Shown in pieces: positions 7,753 to 15,531 of a DNA stretch of 64,000 nt (positions within the stretch are counted from its first letter, which is position 1; each line of letters begins with the position of its first letter). The DNA is from Nonomuraea helvata (GTDB lineage Bacteria; Actinomycetota; Actinomycetes; Streptosporangiales; Streptosporangiaceae): NCBI RefSeq assembly GCF_039535785.1, contig NZ_BAAAXV010000009.1, positions 1,364,001-1,428,000 on the forward strand, given 5' to 3'. The position numbers were made by a program, and so were the translations under genes. The notes under the pieces were generated by a model that did not search any database, was not told the origin of the DNA, and saw only the letters and a program-made list of their open reading frames with translations.

Positions 7753-8604
7753 ATGCGAGGAATACACACTGCCGCGCTGGCGCTCCTGGTGCTGGTGCTA
7801 GGGGCCTGCGGGCAGTCCGGCGAGCCGACGCAGACCGACGATCCAGGCATGGGGCACATTCACGGCATCGGCGTCGATCCCGCCGATGGGGCCCTCTACC
7901 TTGCCGGGCACTACGGCTTGTTCAAGGTCACGTCCGCCGACAGCGCTCAGCGTGTGGCCGGACGCGTACAGGACCACATGGGATTCACCGTGATCGGCCC
8001 CAAGACCTTCCTCGCCAGCGGACACCCCGGCGAGGCCGACACCGACTCCCCGCCCCACCTGGGCCTGATCCGTACCACCGATGCCGGCACAACCTGGGAA
8101 AGCGTCTCCGAGCGCGGCGCCGCCGACTTCCACTCACTGCAGCCGGCCGGGAGCACCCTCTACGCCTACGACAGCCAGAGCAGTCGTGTCCGGGCGAGCG
8201 TGGACGGGGGCGCGACCTGGCGACTGGGCGCGGAGGGCGAGATCGTCGACCTCGCCGCCAACGCCGCGCGACCAGAACGCGTCCACGCGGCCACGACCAG
8301 CGGCGTGCAAGTCAGCGAGAACGGCGGCATGGACTTCGAGCCGGTGAAGAACGCACCCTTGCTCAGCCAGATCGAGGCTCCCACAGCCGACCTCTTGATC
8401 GGGCATGACACGGACGGCCAGGTGCACCTGAGCTCCGACGACGGCAGAACGTGGCGAAAGAGCGGTCGGCTCCCGGCCCCGGCGGCCGCGTTCACCGCCG
8501 TCGACCGGCAACGCCTCCTCGCCGCAACCGAGGACGGCACCGTGTACGAATCGAAGAACGGCGGCACGGACTTCACTCTCGTCTTCCGCCCCACCAGCGG
8601 CTGA
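7753..8604 (+). CDS. F510_1955-like BNR-repeat lipoprotein
   Basis: A 283-residue secreted lipoprotein. The signal peptide ends in a lipobox (LGAC, Cys about residue 19). The mature part begins with GHIHGIGVDPADGALYLAGH. It then repeats the Asp-box pattern (TTDAGTTWE, SVDGGATWR, SENGGMDFE, SSDDGRTWR, SKNGGTDF), giving a six-bladed beta-propeller like that of the F510_1955 family. The family name suggests glycosyl hydrolases, but no enzyme activity is established here. Proteins of this type often lie near metal-resistance genes, as here, and may act as envelope sensors or scaffolds; that is inference. ATG 7753 directly gives the lipoprotein signal. Confidence 0.75.
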   Translation: MRGIHTAALALLVLVLGACGQSGEPTQTDDPGMGHIHGIGVDPADGALYLAGHYGLFKVTSADSAQRVAGRVQDHMGFTVIGPKTFLASGHPGEADTDSPPHLGLIRTTDAGTTWESVSERGAADFHSLQPAGSTLYAYDSQSSRVRASVDGGATWRLGAEGEIVDLAANAARPERVHAATTSGVQVSENGGMDFEPVKNAPLLSQIEAPTADLLIGHDTDGQVHLSSDDGRTWRKSGRLPAPAAAFTAVDRQRLLAATEDGTVYESKNGGTDFTLVFRPTSG

Positions 8605-8653
8605 TTCACAGTGGTCATGCGACGCCCCAGCGCATCCGGTGCTGGACAGCACC

Positions 8654-8733
8654 CGCGACGAGCTGCACCGCCATCGCGGCGGCCAGCAGCCGCGACGAGC
8701 TGCACCGCCATCGCGGCGGCCAGCAGCCGCGAC
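8654..8733. repeat. 37-bp tandem repeat, 2.2 perfect copies
   Basis: Unit 8654-8690 is repeated exactly at 8691-8727, and six bases of a third copy follow. The unit starts CGCGACGAGCTGCACC and ends GGCCAGCAGC. Because 37 is not a multiple of three, the duplication shifts the frame of the decayed minus-strand gene it lies in, consistent with slippage or a small duplication in a gene no longer under selection. Confidence 0.9.
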
Positions 8734-8737
8734 AATG

Positions 8738-8841
8738 CCGGCCGCGACCAGCACGGAGATCCTGGCCGTACGGCGGCGCGCCACCGTGTCCTGGCTCCTG
8801 GTGAGCGTGAGGAAGATCGGGATGGCCGCCGGCGCAGCCAT
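8738..8841 (-). pseudogene. Relic of a MarC-like membrane protein
   Basis: The minus strand reads MAAPAAIPIFLTLTRSQDTV then ARRRTARISVLVAAGIVAA, resembling the first conserved block of MarC/NAAT membrane proteins (P-x-x-IP-x-FL-x-LT...ERRR). The frame breaks at the 37-bp tandem repeat and nothing conserved follows. The assignment is by eye only. Confidence 0.35.
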
Positions 8842-8899
8842 GCCGCGCCGCCGCCGTACCTCTGCCTGTTCATGCCCGCCCAAACCGCCGTCGTATGCG

Positions 8900-9661
8900 C
8901 TATTCCCCTGGTTTCGAGGCTGACGCCACGAAGATGGGCAGCGCGAGGAACATGCGTCCTTCCTGGGCACGCGTCCTCTGATCGCTTGCCCACGCCGCTT
9001 CCTGCTCGGGAGTGATGGCTCCGGCGGCACGCGCTCCCTCCGCGATGCCGGTGAGCATCGGGAGCATGGCCGCGTCGGTGAAGACGCCCATGTGCGCCTC
9101 GGCCTTGACGTCCTGGAAGCCGGCGTCGAGAAGCAGGTTGCGGTAACGTCGGGCCGCCCGTGGGTTCGGGATCAGGTCGGCGCGCGCGTGCACGATGGTC
9201 CGAGTGAGCGCCGGGTCATCAGAGTCGATGATGAAGGTGTCCCAGTCCTGCCCGATGAGCACGATACGCCCGCCCGGAGCGAGCACCCGCTTGGCCTCCT
9301 CCAGCGCCTTGGCCGCGTCGGCGAGCTCGTGATAGACCTTGTCGGCCCGATACCCGGCGACCTCCCCGTCCTCCAGCGGCAGGTCGAAGGCGTCGCCGAT
9401 CCGGAAGTCCGCCTGCGGCCAGCGATGGCGGGCCGCCGCGATCATCTCTTCGCTGACGTCCACGCCGATCGCTCTCATCCCGCGCTCCGAAAGCTCGTCG
9501 ACCGCACGCCCGGCACCGCAGCCGACGTCCACCACCGCCGCGCCGTCGGGGAGAGTAAGCAGGTCGTACGATCGTGCGCGCAACGCAACGGCTCCGGGCA
9601 ACGCGTCGGCGACGTCGAGCAGCCGGATGAGCGATTCCATGGATTCCTTGGTCTTGGACAT
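8900..9661 (-). CDS. Class I SAM-dependent methyltransferase (with divergent MerR)
   Basis: A 253-residue methyltransferase of the UbiE/Methyltransf_11 type. Motif I is VVDVGCGAGRA (about residues 42-52), motif II is the GVDVSEEMI region, and VLAPGGRIVLIGQDWDTFII is the post-motif segment with Asp/Trp at the active-site rim. The substrate is unknown. The start MSKTKES at 9661 is preferred. The MerR regulator on the other strand begins 47 bp away and a palindrome lies between them, so the methyltransferase is probably the MerR target. A second MerR/methyltransferase divergon of the same layout lies 1.2 kb away. Confidence 0.8.
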   Translation of the reverse strand: MSKTKESMESLIRLLDVADALPGAVALRARSYDLLTLPDGAAVVDVGCGAGRAVDELSERGMRAIGVDVSEEMIAAARHRWPQADFRIGDAFDLPLEDGEVAGYRADKVYHELADAAKALEEAKRVLAPGGRIVLIGQDWDTFIIDSDDPALTRTIVHARADLIPNPRAARRYRNLLLDAGFQDVKAEAHMGVFTDAAMLPMLTGIAEGARAAGAITPEQEAAWASDQRTRAQEGRMFLALPIFVASASKPGE

Positions 9662-9675
9662 GTAGGCCAGCATGC

Positions 9676-9697
9676 GACTTAATGTCGACATGAAGTC
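9676..9697. promoter_or_regulatory. MerR operator between methyltransferase and merR-like gene
   Basis: GACTT-A-ATGTCGACAT-G-AAGTC is a 22-bp near-perfect palindrome with a perfect 10-bp core. On the minus strand it starts at a -35-like TTGACTT, the position where MerR proteins bind between -35 and -10. Confidence 0.65.
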
Positions 9698-9707
9698 AAA
9701 CGTGACC

Positions 9708-10142
9708 ATGAGCATTGGTGAGATCGCCGAACGGTTCGGTCTGGCCACGCACGTCCTGCGGCACTGGGAGGCGATGGGCCTGCTCGCTCCGGCCCGCATC
9801 GGAGGCGAGCGCCGCCGCTACGGGCCTGACGACCTCTACCGGGTCGCCGTGATCCTGCGCGGCAAGGAAGCCGGGTTCAGTTTGGATGAGATCCGGGAGA
9901 TGACGGCCACGTCGGATGCGGCGGAACGGCGCGCTGTCCTGCTGCGCCGCAAGGAGGAACTGACCCGGCGCATCGCCGAGGCACAGGCGTCTCTTGAACT
10001 CATCGACTGCGCACTGGACTGCGATCATGAGGACTTGGCCAGTTGCCCTCATTTCCAGTCCATGGTCGCGGAGCGGATCTCTCTGTACCCCGCGCCACAC
10101 GTACCAGCGCCTCCCGCGACGGGAAGTGACCGTACGGGGTGA
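9708..10142 (+). CDS. MerR family transcriptional regulator
   Basis: A 144-residue regulator. The N-terminal winged helix (MSIGEIAERFGLATHVLRHW) and RRYGPDDLYRVAVIL segment are standard MerR. A dimerising coiled coil (about residues 70-110) and a short Cys/His-rich end (CALDCDHEDLASCPHF) follow. The Cys/His end may bind a metal or thiol-reactive inducer; the regulator at 10431-10883 ends in a similar C...CPH pattern. The start at 9708 is chosen because earlier ATGs (9672, 9690) would put the palindrome inside the coding sequence. It is divergent from a methyltransferase and probably controls it. Confidence 0.85.
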   Translation: MSIGEIAERFGLATHVLRHWEAMGLLAPARIGGERRRYGPDDLYRVAVILRGKEAGFSLDEIREMTATSDAAERRAVLLRRKEELTRRIAEAQASLELIDCALDCDHEDLASCPHFQSMVAERISLYPAPHVPAPPATGSDRTG

Positions 10143-10296
10143 CCCTGCCCACCCCGGCGGCCTTGGCAATGTCGGCCACGCTGGCAGCGAGATGGGCGCT
10201 GAGCAGCCGGATCCCTGCCGCGAGAATCGCGGCGATGTTGCATTCGGCGTCCGCCCGCCGGGCGGGTGCGGGCTGCCGTGCCGCGGTCTTCACCAT
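10087..10296 (-). pseudogene. TetR regulator fragment (DNA-binding domain only)
   Basis: The minus-strand reading MVKTAARQ...ARRADAECNIAAILAAGIR, then VADIAKAAGVGRVTPYGHFP, then REALVRVA, is a TetR helix-turn-helix domain. After about 70 residues the similarity stops and the reading runs antisense into the merR-like gene. The ligand-binding half is missing, so this is a deletion relic. Confidence 0.6.
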
Positions 10297-10430
10297 GCGG
10301 GCACCCTAGGACGCCGACCCACCCCTCCGCTGGCCGATACCGGCCTGGCCATGCTTCTGGCCATCCCTCCGGCTCAAGGTCCTGAAGACCCGGCCGCCAT
10401 CCGCGCCGGAGCGACGACATCAACACGGAG

Positions 10431-10883
10431 TCACGGACGAGTAACCGGGACGTCCTGGTCGCCCAGATGCTCTTCGGCCAGCTCTTCGAACGTTCCGCCA
10501 GTGAACAGCCGGTCCAGGACTCCGACCAGGTGCGGGCACTCGCTCGTGGGATGGTCGGCGGGGCAGGTCAGCGCTGCTGAGAGGAACTTCCGGGCCCCCT
10601 GGGCTCGCTCGATCAGAGCGTCCAGTTCGTCGATCTGGTCCCGCACTACCGACCGCCATTGCTCGCCCGACTCGTCCATGATGGCGGCGGCGGTATCGAG
10701 CCGGACTCCAAGCCGCTGCATCAGGGCGACCAGTGCGAGGCGGCGAAGTTCGTTCTGGCCGTACATCCGCGTGCCGGCGTGACGCGTCGCCGGCCGTACC
10801 AAGCCTCGTTCCTCGTAGTACCGCAGGGCGGAGGAGTTGAGGTGAAGGCGGCGGGCGGCCTCACCGATCGGGATGAGCTCCAT
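10431..10883 (-). CDS. MerR family transcriptional regulator (second divergon)
   Basis: A 150-residue regulator with an N-terminal winged helix (MELIPIGEAARRLHLNSSAL, RYYEERGLVRP) and an effector-coil region (RDQIDELDALIERAQGARKF). Its end, CPADHPTSECPHL, has the same C...H...CPH spacing style as the regulator at 9708, so both may sense the same type of ligand. ATG at 10883 is directly followed upstream by the dyad shared with the divergent methyltransferase. The position suggests repression or activation of that gene. No characterised member (SoxR, CueR) fits: the metal-binding loop of CueR and the Fe-S cysteines of SoxR are absent. Confidence 0.85.
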   Translation of the reverse strand: MELIPIGEAARRLHLNSSALRYYEERGLVRPATRHAGTRMYGQNELRRLALVALMQRLGVRLDTAAAIMDESGEQWRSVVRDQIDELDALIERAQGARKFLSAALTCPADHPTSECPHLVGVLDRLFTGGTFEELAEEHLGDQDVPVTRP

Positions 10884-10896
10884 ACGTCCATTTGAC

Positions 10897-10912
10897 TTCA
10901 AGCCGACTTGAA
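10897..10912. promoter_or_regulatory. MerR/SoxR-like operator
   Basis: TTCAAG-CCGA-CTTGAA is a perfect 6-bp dyad, preceded by TTGACTTC, which fits a -35 element for the plus-strand methyltransferase. The CTCAAG/CTTGAG-type dyad is typical for MerR-family regulators. Confidence 0.65.
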
Positions 10913-10928
10913 CCGCCAACCTGGAGGC

Positions 10929-11513
10929 ATGGCCAAGGAGATCCAGTCCTGGGCGTACGAGGAGCCGATCAGCTCTCCGTTCGCCCTTCCGCGAGGAGTA
11001 CTCGGACGTTTGGCAGGGCGGCTCATGCTGTGGCTCAACGATCCGAGCGAACTCGTGCCGCTCATCGGGAAACAGGACAGCGTGCTGGAGGTCGGGTGCG
11101 GGCCAGGCGGTCTGCTGCGGCACATCGAGGCCGGACGGGTCTGCGGCATGGACCCGTCGCCTGACATGCTGCGTCAGGCGGCGCGGCACAACCGGGGGCG
11201 CGGTGTCGAGCTGCGGCTTGGCACCGCAGCGGACACGGGCTGTCCCGATGACAGCTTCGACGTCGTGGTCTCGGTGAACAACGTGGCTATGTGGCCGGAT
11301 CTGGAGGCAGGCGTCCACGAGTTGTGCCGGGTGACCCGGCCAGACGGCAGGCTGCTCATCGCCTGGCACAGCGCCACCGGTCGCTCCCCCATCGCCAGGA
11401 AGAACGCCCTCCCTGAGGAGAAGCTGGCGCGGATCGCTCACGCCCTGGGCGAGCCGACGCAGCGCCATGAACTCAAGAATCTGACCGTTCTCGAGAAGCG
11501 CTGCCACGGCTAG
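10929..11513 (+). CDS. Class I SAM-dependent methyltransferase
   Basis: A 194-residue methyltransferase. Motif I is VLEVGCGPGGLL (about residues 52-63), motif II is GMDPSPDML, and the post-I region is DDSFDVVVSVNNVAMWPDLE followed by a VTRPDGRLLIAWHS strand. It is short for the family and lacks extra substrate domains. ATG 10929 has GGAGG seven bases upstream. It is divergent from a MerR regulator across a 16-bp dyad, the same arrangement as the pair at 8900-10142, although the two methyltransferases are not close copies. The substrate is unknown. It ends 10 bp before the convergent copper-storage gene. Confidence 0.8.
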   Translation: MAKEIQSWAYEEPISSPFALPRGVLGRLAGRLMLWLNDPSELVPLIGKQDSVLEVGCGPGGLLRHIEAGRVCGMDPSPDMLRQAARHNRGRGVELRLGTAADTGCPDDSFDVVVSVNNVAMWPDLEAGVHELCRVTRPDGRLLIAWHSATGRSPIARKNALPEEKLARIAHALGEPTQRHELKNLTVLEKRCHG

Positions 11514-11522
11514 GTGAGGCAT

Positions 11523-11930
11523 TCAGCCAAGCGCGCCCAAGAGGTCGCGGCAGGCGCGTTCGCAGGCGCGGCATGCCTCGGCGCAGACGGCGCAGTGCCG
11601 GTGCTGGGTGTGCTGCGCGCACTCGTCACCGCACGCCTTGCATGCCTGCGCACAGGCTTCCAGGATGGCCCGCGTCATGTTGGCGTCGTATCCGGTGTGC
11701 CGGGAGAGAACTCGAGCTGTGGTGTCGCAGATGTCAGCGCAGTCGAGGTCGGTGCGAACGCACTTGGTCAGCTCGGCGACCATGTCCTCGCTGAGGCAGG
11801 CGTCCGCACAGGCCGTACATGCCTGGGCGCAGCGCAGGCATGCTTCGATACAGCTGGTGAGGCGCGCCTGATCGACGCGGCCTAGATCCTTTGGGTAGGT
11901 GGAAAGCATCTCGGCTACTTGCAGGGTCAT
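11523..11930 (-). CDS. Four-helix-bundle copper-storage protein (Csp3-like)
   Basis: A 135-residue protein with 18 cysteines, mostly in CxxxC and CxxC spacing along four helices (SCIEACLRCAQACTACADAC, then CVRTDLDCADIC, then CAQACKACGDEC, then CAVCAEACRACERAC). This is the pattern of the DUF326/Csp family, whose inward-facing cysteines store many Cu(I) ions. No signal peptide or twin-arginine is present, so it is cytosolic like Csp3. The start MTLQVAEML at 11930 follows AAGGAC. It lies downstream of copA, separated by a strong hairpin, and so probably has its own promoter in the 11931-12043 interval. It would buffer copper that CopA does not export. Confidence 0.88.
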   Translation of the reverse strand: MTLQVAEMLSTYPKDLGRVDQARLTSCIEACLRCAQACTACADACLSEDMVAELTKCVRTDLDCADICDTTARVLSRHTGYDANMTRAILEACAQACKACGDECAQHTQHRHCAVCAEACRACERACRDLLGALG

Positions 11931-12001
11931 GTCGGTCCTTGTTTCCTCGACGGCCGATGGACGAACCCGAGCTACCCGGGACCTGGGAGGGCTAACGACA
12001 A

Positions 12002-12016
12002 GAACTATGCAAGTTC
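12002..12016. promoter_or_regulatory. Inverted repeat upstream of the copper-storage gene
   Basis: GAACT-ATGCA-AGTTC is a perfect 5-5-5 dyad in the only promoter space available to the copper-storage gene. It does not resemble the CsoR box. Confidence 0.3.
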
Positions 12017-12043
12017 GTAGATATCCTGATAATTGCACGCAAT

Positions 12044-12074
12044 GTGGCCGAAGGCGTTGGTCGCCTTCGGCCAC
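12044..12074 (-). terminator. Strong hairpin after copA
   Basis: GTGGCCGAAGGCG and CGCCTTCGGCCAC form a perfect 13-bp stem with a 5-base loop, 13 bp downstream of the copA stop. It separates the csoR-copA operon from the copper-storage gene. Confidence 0.85.
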
Positions 12075-12087
12075 AGGGAGCGGTTTC

Positions 12088-14292
12088 CTAGTTGAAGCGG
12101 CGGAGGCGCAGGCTGTTGCTGACCACGAAGACGCTGGAGAACGCCATCGCGGCTCCGGCGATCATCGGGTTGAGCAGTCCGAGTGCCGCCAGCGGCAGCG
12201 CGGCCACGTTGTAGGCGAACGCCCAGAACAGGTTGCCCTTGATCGTCGACAGCGTGCGGCGTGAGAGCCGCAGCGCGTCGGCTGCCACCCGCAGGTCGCC
12301 GCGGACCAGGGTGAGGTCGGAGGCCTCGATGGCGGCGTCGGTGCCGGTGCCCATCGCCAGCCCCAGGTCGGCCTGGGCCAGCGCGGCGGCGTCGTTGACG
12401 CCGTCGCCCACCATGGCCACGACCTTGCCCTGGCCCTGCAGCTTCTTGACCACGTCCACCTTGTCGGCGGGCAGCACCTCGGCGATCACCTCGTCGATGC
12501 CCACCTCGGCCGCCACCGTCGTGGCGACCGCCTCGTTGTCGCCGGTCAGCAGCACCGGGGTCAGACCCAGCGCCCGCAACTCGGCGATCGCCTGCCTGCT
12601 GGTCGCCTTGACCACGTCGGCCACCACCAGCACCGCGCGCGCTTGGCCGTCCCAGCCGACCGCCACCGCGGTGCGGCCCGCCGCGTGCTCCTCGCCCAGC
12701 TTGCGTTCCAGGTCGACGGGCAGGTGCTGCGACCATTCGGCCAGCAGCCGGGGCCGGCCGACCAGCACCGCGTGCCCGTCCACGATGCCCTGCACGCCGA
12801 GCCCTTCGACGTTGGCGAAATCCTCCACGCTCGCCTCGGAGGCGGCTGCGCGGGCGATGGCCTGGGCGATCGGGTGCTCGGAGGCGTGTTCCAGCGCGCC
12901 CGCCAACCGCAGCACCTCCTCCCGGCTCTCGCCCTCGGCCAGGTGCACGGCGACCAGGGTCATCTTGCCTTCGGTGACCGTGCCGGTCTTGTCCAGCACG
13001 ATCGTGTCGATGCGGCGGGTGGACTCCAGCACCTCCGGACCCTTGATCAGAATGCCGAGCTGAGCGCCCCGGCCGGTGCCGACCAGCAGCGCCGTCGGGG
13101 TGGCCAGACCCAGCGCGCACGGGCACGCGATGATCAACACGGCGACCGCGGCGGTGAACGCGGCCCCCACCCCGTTGCCGGTCCCCAGCCAGAACCCGAG
13201 CGTCGCGACCGCGAGCGCGATCACGACCGGCACGAACACCCCGGAGATCCGGTCGGCCAGCCGCTGCACGGCGGCCTTGCCGGTCTGCGCCTCCTCCACC
13301 AGCGTGGCCATCTGGGCGAGCTGGGTGTCCGCGCCGACCCGGGTCGCGCGGACGATCAGGCGGCCGCCCGCGTTCACCGTCGCCCCGGTCACCGCATCAC
13401 CCGGCTTCACCTCGACCGGCACCGATTCGCCGGTCAGCATGGAGGCATCCACCGCGGAGGTGCCCTCGACGATCACACCGTCGGTGGCGATCTTCTCTCC
13501 CGGCCGCACCACGAAGGTGTCACCGACCTGCAACCGCTCGATGGGGACGCGGCGCCCGTCGGCCAGCTCCACGTCCTTGGCGCCCAGCTCCAGCAACGCC
13601 CGCAACGCCGCACCCGCACGCCGCTTGGAGCGGGACTCGAAATAACGCCCGGCCAGGATGAACGCGGTCACCGCCGCCGCCGTCTCCAGATAGATGTTGC
13701 CCGAACCGTCGCTACGCTCGATGGAGAACGCGAACGGGTGCGTCATCCCGGGGGCGCCCGCGGTGCCGAAGAACAGCGCCCACAACGACCAGCCGAGCGC
13801 GGCCAGCGTGCCGACCGAGATCAACGTGTCCATCGTGGCAGCGCCGTGCCGCAGGTTCGTCCAGGCCGCCTTGTGGAACGGCCAGCCCGCATACACCACC
13901 ACCGGCGCGGCCAGCACCAGCGACAACCACTGCCAGTTGGTGAACTGCAACGCCGGAACCATCGCCATCGCCACCACCGGCACACTCAGCACCACGGCGG
14001 TGGTCAACCGCTGCCGCAGCGGCCGCAGTTCATCCTGCGGCTCTTCCTGCGCTTTGGTTTCTGGCGGGCTGGGCAGCGCGGCGGTGTAGCCGGCCTTCTC
14101 CACCTCGGCGATCAACTGCCCCGGATCCACCCCCTCAGGGAAGGTGACCTTCGCCTTCTCCGTCGCATAATTGACCGTCGCGCTCACACCATCCAGCTTG
14201 TTCAGCTTGCGTTCGATCCGGTTGGCGCAGGACGCGCAGGTCATGCCGCCGATCGACAGCTCGACAGCCCTGCTTTCCGTCAGGGACGACAT
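12088..14292 (-). CDS. copA: Copper-exporting P1B-type ATPase
   Basis: A 734-residue P1B-1 ATPase. One N-terminal metal-binding domain has GMTCASCANRIERKL (CxxC). The actuator domain has TGES (MLTGESVPVE). The transmembrane metal site is ACPCALGLATP (CPC). The phosphorylation site is DKTGTVTEG, the HP motif is in EHPIAQAI, and the hinge is VGDGVNDAAAL. Two late-helix motifs with NVAALPLAA...NPMIAGAAM...SSVFVVSNSLR complete the Cu(I)-transfer signature. It pumps Cu(I) out of the cell. The start at 14292 is preceded by AAGGAAGGAG. It is the last gene of csoR-copZ-binding protein-copA, 31 bp after its neighbour, and is followed by a strong hairpin. Confidence 0.96.
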   Translation of the reverse strand: MSSLTESRAVELSIGGMTCASCANRIERKLNKLDGVSATVNYATEKAKVTFPEGVDPGQLIAEVEKAGYTAALPSPPETKAQEEPQDELRPLRQRLTTAVVLSVPVVAMAMVPALQFTNWQWLSLVLAAPVVVYAGWPFHKAAWTNLRHGAATMDTLISVGTLAALGWSLWALFFGTAGAPGMTHPFAFSIERSDGSGNIYLETAAAVTAFILAGRYFESRSKRRAGAALRALLELGAKDVELADGRRVPIERLQVGDTFVVRPGEKIATDGVIVEGTSAVDASMLTGESVPVEVKPGDAVTGATVNAGGRLIVRATRVGADTQLAQMATLVEEAQTGKAAVQRLADRISGVFVPVVIALAVATLGFWLGTGNGVGAAFTAAVAVLIIACPCALGLATPTALLVGTGRGAQLGILIKGPEVLESTRRIDTIVLDKTGTVTEGKMTLVAVHLAEGESREEVLRLAGALEHASEHPIAQAIARAAASEASVEDFANVEGLGVQGIVDGHAVLVGRPRLLAEWSQHLPVDLERKLGEEHAAGRTAVAVGWDGQARAVLVVADVVKATSRQAIAELRALGLTPVLLTGDNEAVATTVAAEVGIDEVIAEVLPADKVDVVKKLQGQGKVVAMVGDGVNDAAALAQADLGLAMGTGTDAAIEASDLTLVRGDLRVAADALRLSRRTLSTIKGNLFWAFAYNVAALPLAALGLLNPMIAGAAMAFSSVFVVSNSLRLRRFN

Positions 14293-14323
14293 CACGTCTC
14301 CTTCCTTCGTCGGTGTCCTGCGC

Positions 14324-15289
14324 TCAGTGCGCGTGCTCGCCATGAGACGGGCTAGAACTCGGCTCTACCGCCGGCTCACTCTGGCCGGTCCCGGCCCGGA
14401 CGGTGAAATCCGCGGTGCGGACCTTCCCGTCGTGCTGGAAGTCCAGGAACAACCGATACTCGCCGCCGCTGGGAACCTCGGCATAGAAGGTGATCTGCGG
14501 TCCGGCCGCCGTCTTGCCGTCACCCGGCTCACCGTCCGGGTGAACGTGCAGGTAGGCCAGGTCACCGGCCCGCAACGCGACCAGATGCCCATACGCACCC
14601 AGATACGGCTGCAAATCCGTGACCGGCTTACCGTCCTTGCTCACCCTCAGCGTGAGCTTACTGGCCCGGCCCGGCACCAGATCACCCGCCAGAGCGACCG
14701 TGTAGCCGTCCACCTCAACCGTCCGCACCGCCTGCGGCAGGGGCTGCGGCTTGTAGTCGCCCGCGACCAGCAGATCCGCACCAAGAGTCAGACCGCTACC
14801 ACCGGCGGGAGCGAAATCCGCGAAAGCCCGGTAGGCGCCCGGATCGGCCAGCGTCAGCTTCACCGACCACACACCATCGCCGGCCATCTCCGGATGCACA
14901 TGCTGGAACGTCGCCAGATCCCGCGAGACCACGATGAAGTGCAGCTTCTTGTCATGCTGAACCTGATAATCGGTCACCGGCCTGCCATCGGGACCCGTCA
15001 CCGTGAAACGGAAATCCGTCGGCTCACCGGCCTTGATCGTCGTCAACGGGTTGAGCGTGTAGCCGTTCTGGGACACCTGGAGCCCCCCAGGGGTATCGTT
15101 CTGCGCTGTCGCGGTGCTCTGCTCATGGCCGCCATGGCCCACGGCGGCGGACGTCGAATGGGTGGTCCCGTGTTCCGACTTGGCGGGTGCCGGGCCAACC
15201 TCTCCCACCGCGTTCCCCACACCCAGGGCGCCGCCGAAGACGACGGCCAACCCCAGCACGTACGCACCCAGCTTGGTCGCCGCGTTCAT
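14324..15289 (-). CDS. Secreted His-rich heavy-metal-binding protein
   Basis: A 321-residue exported protein. An N-terminal helix (about residues 7-30) is followed by a His-rich linker (SEHGTTHSTSAAVGHGGHEQ) and two beta-sandwich repeats. Both repeats carry the same pattern: DYQVQHDKKLHFIVVSRDLA...HVHPEM and LGAYGHLVALRAGDLAYLHV...HPDG. The C-terminus ends SHGEHAH. The HxH sites are probable copper ligands outside the membrane, where CopA delivers its cargo. It is common beside copA in actinobacteria (recalled). Its ATG overlaps the copZ stop (ATGA), so it is coupled to the chaperone. Confidence 0.8.
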   Translation of the reverse strand: MNAATKLGAYVLGLAVVFGGALGVGNAVGEVGPAPAKSEHGTTHSTSAAVGHGGHEQSTATAQNDTPGGLQVSQNGYTLNPLTTIKAGEPTDFRFTVTGPDGRPVTDYQVQHDKKLHFIVVSRDLATFQHVHPEMAGDGVWSVKLTLADPGAYRAFADFAPAGGSGLTLGADLLVAGDYKPQPLPQAVRTVEVDGYTVALAGDLVPGRASKLTLRVSKDGKPVTDLQPYLGAYGHLVALRAGDLAYLHVHPDGEPGDGKTAAGPQITFYAEVPSGGEYRLFLDFQHDGKVRTADFTVRAGTGQSEPAVEPSSSPSHGEHAH

Positions 15290-15498
15290 GCCGGATTCGC
15301 CACCTCGTAGCCCGCTTCCTCCACGGCCGCAACAATCGCCGCCGCCTCCACAGGACCGTCGCTCGCAACGGTCAGCAGGCCACTGGCCAGATCAACCTCC
15401 ACCGAGGTGACCCCGGCAACCTCACCGACCTCCTCCTTCACCGAACTCACGCAGTGGCCGCACGTCATGCCCGTGACGGTGTAAGTAGCGGTAGCCAT
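15286..15498 (-). CDS. copZ: Copper chaperone, heavy-metal-associated domain
   Basis: A 70-residue single HMA domain with YTVTGMTCGHCVSSVKEEVG; the GMTCxxC loop binds Cu(I). The rest has the usual beta-alpha-beta-beta-alpha-beta pattern ending EEAGYEVANPA. It carries copper to CopA in the same operon. ATG 15498 is chosen over the in-frame TTG at 15507 for its spacing to GGAAAGGG. It lies 33 bp downstream of csoR and overlaps the next gene by four bases. Confidence 0.93.
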   Translation of the reverse strand: MATATYTVTGMTCGHCVSSVKEEVGEVAGVTSVEVDLASGLLTVASDGPVEAAAIVAAVEEAGYEVANPA

Positions 15499-15531
15499 AT
15501 CGATCAACCCTTTCCGGTGTGTTCGGTGCTG

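Larger units (their letters stand above)
8605..8899. other. Non-coding stretch with tandem repeat and gene relic
   Basis: These 295 bp hold no intact gene. They contain the 37-bp tandem repeat and a MarC-like remnant on the minus strand, described separately. Confidence 0.6.

Noticed and set aside
8654..8733. CRISPR-like repeats
   Set aside because: Only two adjacent identical copies with no spacers and no cas genes; a simple tandem duplication.
12643..14355. Long plus-strand ORF antisense to copA
   Set aside because: It is the GC-driven shadow of copA: no motifs, low-complexity Arg/Gln/His text, and no ribosome site. The same holds for the minus-strand ORF at 1452-3386 and the plus-strand ORF at 20128-21558.
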